A DNA stretch of 33,104 nt from an uncultured Algimonas sp. Its GTDB lineage: Bacteria; Pseudomonadota; Alphaproteobacteria; Caulobacterales; Maricaulaceae. The stretch covers positions 1 to 33,104 of the forward strand of contig CALDUL010000032.1 in NCBI GenBank assembly GCA_937923575.1. The letters run 5' to 3'. The first letter of the stretch is position 1, and each line of letters begins with the position of its first letter. Below are positions 29,963 through 33,104 of the stretch, piece by piece. Below the pieces are notes generated by a model that was given only the letters and a program-made list of their open reading frames with translations, had not been told where the DNA came from and did no database searches. The position numbers were made by a program, and so were the translations under genes.

Positions 29963-30841
29963 ATGGGTAAGACATTGGCCGCTTCGACACAAAGAGTGCA
30001 GACAACAGATGACCGCCCGGTCGATTTCGTCCCGGCCGTGCCACGCGGGGAGGACCGTCGTCAGAGTCGCCCCGGCGCGCAGGACTGGCGCATCAATCCG
30101 CGTACCTATGAATTTATCGGCGCGATCTTCGATCCGCTGACGCCGATCCAGACATTGCAGCGCGCCAAATGGATGAGCGTGCGCCACGGCTTTCGCTATA
30201 TCGTCACGCCCAATGTCGACCACCTCGTGCGGCTCGCCAAGGAGCCGGACGTCTACCGCCCGCTATACGACGCCAGCTGGCTATCGGTCTGCGACTCGCG
30301 CATTCTGGAAATGCTCGCACGGCTGTCGGGCCTGCCGCTGTCGGCCGTGCCGGGTTCGGACCTGTCGCAACAGCTGTTCGACAACGTCATCACGGCGGAC
30401 GATCCGATCACAGTCATCGGCGCGGACGAAGAAATCGTGAACCGCGTCAAGGCGCGCTACGGCCTGACCAAGGTCCACCACCACATGCCGCCCATGGGCC
30501 TGCGCAAGAAACCGGACGCCGTCGCGGAATGCGCGCAATTCGTGGCCGACCACCCGTCGCGCTACGTCTTCATCTGTGTCGGCTCGCCGCAACAGGAAAT
30601 GGTCGCCAAGGCTTGCCTCGACCGCGGCGACTGCGTCGGTCTCGGCCTGTGCGTCGGTGCCTCGCTCGACTTCATCGGCGGCCGCGTGAAGCGCGCGCCG
30701 AAGTGGATGCAGCAGAACCGGCTGGAATGGCTGCACAGGCTAGCCAGCGAGCCGAAGCGCCTCTGGAAGCGCTATCTGGTGGAAGGGCCGAAGATTTTTG
30801 CGCTGTATCTGCGGTGGTGTCTGCGTAAAAATCGCGCCTAG
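29963..30841 (+). CDS. WecG/TagA/CpsF family glycosyltransferase
   Basis: The 292-residue protein has a variable 45-residue leader and then a GT26 domain: FRYIVTPNVDHLVRLAKEPDVYRPLYDASWLSVCDSRILEMLARLSGLPL, VPGSDLSQQLFD, ITVIGADEEIVNRVKARYG, VFICVGSPQQEMVAKACLDRG and GLCVGASLDFIGGRVKRAPKWMQQNRLEWLHRLASEPKRLWKRYLV. This fits transfer of a sugar (N-acetylmannosamine type) to a lipid-linked precursor at the inner membrane face, for a surface polysaccharide. The basic C-terminus probably contacts the membrane. AAAGGGA abuts ATG 29963 too closely to be ideal; TTG 29975 is an alternative start. It is convergent with mrp, the two sharing CTAG. Confidence 0.9.
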   Translation: MGKTLAASTQRVQTTDDRPVDFVPAVPRGEDRRQSRPGAQDWRINPRTYEFIGAIFDPLTPIQTLQRAKWMSVRHGFRYIVTPNVDHLVRLAKEPDVYRPLYDASWLSVCDSRILEMLARLSGLPLSAVPGSDLSQQLFDNVITADDPITVIGADEEIVNRVKARYGLTKVHHHMPPMGLRKKPDAVAECAQFVADHPSRYVFICVGSPQQEMVAKACLDRGDCVGLGLCVGASLDFIGGRVKRAPKWMQQNRLEWLHRLASEPKRLWKRYLVEGPKIFALYLRWCLRKNRA

Positions 30842-31887
30842 CCGTTCGGTAACCGCGCCAGCAGCGCATAGGCGAGATCGTCATACCCCTCCCGAGCGCC
30901 GCGCATTTCCAGCGATAGCGGCAGGCTCGCGAGCTTGGGCACGCTCAAACCCGGATCACCGTCTCCAAATAGCGCATGGGTGCTGCCGCAGTCGGGGCAG
31001 GTGAATGTCGCCATATTCTCGACCCAGCCCAACACGGGAATATCGACGGCTTTGAACATGCCAACGCCCTTGCGCGCGTCCAGCAGGGCAAGGTCTTGCG
31101 GCGTGGTCACGACGACGGCGCCGCGGAAGGCTGCGCTCGGCTTGATGTCCTGCGCCAGCCCCAACTGTGGGTCGCCCGTGCCCGGCGGCATGTCGATCAG
31201 CAGCACATCAAGCTCGCCCCAATCCGTGTCCCACAGCATGCGCGCGATCGCGCCCTGCACCATGGGTCCGCGCCATACGACCGGGTCGGAATTGCCTGTC
31301 AGCAGCCCGATTGAGACGGCCTTGACGCCTTCGCTTTCCGCCGGCGCAATCAGCCTCCGGCCCTCGACCTCGCGCGTGCCGAGTTGGCCTGACACCCCCA
31401 GCAAGCTCGGCAGGCTCGGTCCGTGCACATCGGCGTCCAACACACCGATCTTTAGCCCCTGTGCCGCCAGCGCGCGCGCCGTGCCGATGGTCACAGTGCT
31501 CTTGCCGACGCCGCCCTTGGCGGAGCTGATAGCGACGATGTGGCGGACCTTGGCATCGCCCTGATATCCATCCGGGCGTTTGTTCGGGTGCGGATTGCGG
31601 TCCACTTTGCGGCTCTTGGCAGCCACCTTCGGCGCGGCGCGGTGCGTTGTCAGCAGCACGGCAAGGCGCTCGACACCGGCTAACCCATCCAGCGCGGCCT
31701 CGGTGGCCTGCTGCAGCGCCAAGCCCTGTTCCTGCGTCGTTTCCGGCGGCAGCGCATAGGTCACGCGCAAGATGCCGTCCTTGAAGTCGAGCGCGGAGAG
31801 CCGCCCGGCAGAGACCACGTCGCGGCCGCCCAGCACATCGTCGATCCCGCCCAGCGCGCGCAGCGCCTCGGACTCCCGATACGTCAC
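30838..31887 (-). CDS. mrp: Mrp/NBP35 (ApbC) iron-sulfur carrier ATPase
   Basis: The 349-residue protein starts at GTG 31887, which overlaps the TGA of the next gene (GTGA); the frame extends to 31989 but only into that gene. An N-terminal MIP18/PaaD-like domain (1-85) and a linker precede the ATPase: deviant P-loop SSAKGGVGKST (121-131), GVLDADVHGPSLPSLLGV, LLIDMPPGTGDPQLGLAQ and the C-terminal FTCPDCGSTHALFGDGD with the CPxC cysteines that bind a bridging [4Fe-4S] cluster. Proteins of this type deliver Fe-S clusters to apo-enzymes. Likely clients here include IspG, and possibly the Rieske oxygenase, but that is inference. Confidence 0.95.
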   Translation of the reverse strand: MTYRESEALRALGGIDDVLGGRDVVSAGRLSALDFKDGILRVTYALPPETTQEQGLALQQATEAALDGLAGVERLAVLLTTHRAAPKVAAKSRKVDRNPHPNKRPDGYQGDAKVRHIVAISSAKGGVGKSTVTIGTARALAAQGLKIGVLDADVHGPSLPSLLGVSGQLGTREVEGRRLIAPAESEGVKAVSIGLLTGNSDPVVWRGPMVQGAIARMLWDTDWGELDVLLIDMPPGTGDPQLGLAQDIKPSAAFRGAVVVTTPQDLALLDARKGVGMFKAVDIPVLGWVENMATFTCPDCGSTHALFGDGDPGLSVPKLASLPLSLEMRGAREGYDDLAYALLARLPNG

Positions 31888-33104
31888 GGCGTGGCGTCCG
31901 GACGTCCGCCCGCAAGCGCTTCGGCCACGCAGCCGCGCTGCAGCGCACCGCTCGGCAACAGACGCAGCGGCGGGTGCGCGTCGACCCATCCGGGCATGAT
32001 ATTGTCGCCAACCAGCTTCGGCTGAAAGCTCACGCGCGCATCGTGGAAATGCAGCAGCAGGCTGTCGTCAGACAGCCGGAACACATCGCGCACAGGGCCG
32101 GGCAGGGAAGCGACAAAGGTGGTCTGGTTCGCGCCGTCGGGCGCGAGGCTCTCGACCGTGCTCATACCGATGACCCAAAGGCGCTGCGGCTGCTGCCCGA
32201 TCTCCGGCACGCTGTCGGGGATGAGGTAGCGCACGGGCGCGTCGCTGATAACGCTGGCGCGGGCTTGGGCGTAGTCGAAGGCGATAAGCGATCCCGCGGA
32301 AGCCCCGTGGCGCGCATAGCCCGCGAGCCAGCGTTCGCGCGCGGGGTAGCTGGTCTGCAGGTGTTGGCGCGACACGGACAGTTCCGCGTCGAGTCCGGTT
32401 TGCTCTTCCTCGAATGTCGGTAGCAGCGCGTAGTCTGGCAGGGCGGAGACACGCTCGCCGTCTACGCAGTAGTTCTGCTCTCCCGCGCGAGACCGGAGCG
32501 CGCGAATGTCCGGCTCCACCGGGTTGCGGTCGAGCTTGGCGGCAGCGACGGCGCGCACACTATCGAACGGATGGCTGCGCGCGAGGGTGCGCAGGCGCGG
32601 CTCCCAGCGGTCCACGTCCGACATGGACACCATGGACAGAGCCGTCTGCACGATAGGCGCGCGGGAGGACTGTAGCGCCAGCGCTGTCCACTCCGCCCGC
32701 TCGCCCGGCTGCATCTGAACGGTCGCCACGATCGGGATGAGCGTTTCCAACACGCCCGGCGAACGGCGCGCGGCATCGAGATAGGCGGCACGAACCGCCG
32801 CATCGCTGCGCGCAAAGGCCTGCGACAAATCGAGCGCATCGGCCGCGTCCAGCCGGATGAGCTGCTCTGCCAGATCCGTGCTGTAGGATAGCGGAGCGCC
32901 TGATCTGGCAAGCGAGAGAGAACCCGCGCGCATGCCGTCGCGCATCGCCATCGGATAACCCGGATCATTCGCGATATCGTCGAGCATGCGCGCATAGAAC
33001 CCGTCCGCGCGACCCGTATCCCGTCCCGCAATCATGCGCCCGATGGCGAGTGCTTCTGGCAGCGTCTGCGTGCGGCGCATCTGCGCGACGAGCGCCTGCA
33101 GCGC
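31884..33104 (-). CDS. Unidentified protein, partial at the right edge
   Basis: The frame runs off the window (33104) and ends at TGA 31884-31886, giving at least 406 residues. An in-frame ATG at 33080 is probably internal. I do not recognise the family. The first 200 visible residues are alpha-helical with repeated Ala/Leu/Asp helix pairs (LAEQLIRLDAADALDLSQAFARSDAAVRAAYLDAARRSP, HPFDSVRAVAAAKLDRNP), resembling HEAT-like repeats. The second half is beta-rich (PQRLWVIGMSTVESLAPDG, RDVFRLSDDSLLLHFHDARVSFQP). No signal peptide is visible because the start is missing. It overlaps mrp by four bases and is probably co-transcribed. Confidence 0.75.
   Translation of the reverse strand, partial: ALQALVAQMRRTQTLPEALAIGRMIAGRDTGRADGFYARMLDDIANDPGYPMAMRDGMRAGSLSLARSGAPLSYSTDLAEQLIRLDAADALDLSQAFARSDAAVRAAYLDAARRSPGVLETLIPIVATVQMQPGERAEWTALALQSSRAPIVQTALSMVSMSDVDRWEPRLRTLARSHPFDSVRAVAAAKLDRNPVEPDIRALRSRAGEQNYCVDGERVSALPDYALLPTFEEEQTGLDAELSVSRQHLQTSYPARERWLAGYARHGASAGSLIAFDYAQARASVISDAPVRYLIPDSVPEIGQQPQRLWVIGMSTVESLAPDGANQTTFVASLPGPVRDVFRLSDDSLLLHFHDARVSFQPKLVGDNIMPGWVDAHPPLRLLPSGALQRGCVAEALAGGRPDATP

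Overview
The window is an ordinary chromosomal stretch of a GC-rich alphaproteobacterium, with no rRNA, tRNA, CRISPR array, insertion sequence or phage gene that I could see. The lineage call rests on rcdA (DUF1465), a TrcR-type DUF1013 regulator, a DUF1192 protein, a COQ7-type ubiquinone hydroxylase, gshB close to lppC/rsmI/yraN, TTAA-N7-TTAA (CtrA-like) sites and GGAAC-N16-CGTT (sigma-EcfG-like) promoters. A stalked or dimorphic marine type (Caulobacterales, Maricaulales or Hyphomonadales) is plausible, but the species cannot be named.

Layout. 1-1222: the tail of an unknown gene, then an exported barrel-like protein. 1301-4985: lppC diverges from rsmI-yraN, followed by a BON-domain lipoprotein. 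4989-6970: a tightly packed minus-strand operon of two YbjQ proteins, an alpha/beta hydrolase and an ArsC/Spx-like reductase. 7080-7748: a fasciclin lipoprotein with its own terminator. 7928-10773: gshB, a CrtX-like glycosyltransferase and an entericidin-like lipoprotein. 10841-11958: dsbB and coq7. 12092-14995: a RodZ-like protein, ispG and a delta-class carbonic anhydrase-like lipoprotein. 15062-16166: two unknown envelope proteins. 16152-18997: a membrane-anchored Hsp70-like protein with a partner that has a GrpE-like C-terminus. 19103-19865: a DUF2383/PA2169 protein and a GIY-YIG protein. 19889-24190: a four-gene overlapping operon of secreted or membrane hydrolases plus a Rieske oxygenase. 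24393-25390: two small four-helix membrane proteins. 25474-27891: lpdA and an SDR. 28085-29878: trcR, DUF1192 and rcdA, a cell-cycle group. 29963-33104: a WecG/TagA glycosyltransferase, an Mrp ATPase and a partial unknown gene.

The most notable signal is regulatory. Three exact GGAAC-N16-CGTT promoters sit 34 to 49 bp upstream of three unrelated small genes: the entericidin-like lipoprotein, the carbonic anhydrase-like lipoprotein and the DUF2383 protein. This suggests a general-stress-response regulon spread through the window. The second is the Hsp70/GrpE-like pair, in which both proteins carry predicted membrane segments and the Hsp70 lacks a recognisable substrate-binding domain. The third is a terminator-like hairpin between any trcR promoter upstream of it and the trcR start codon.
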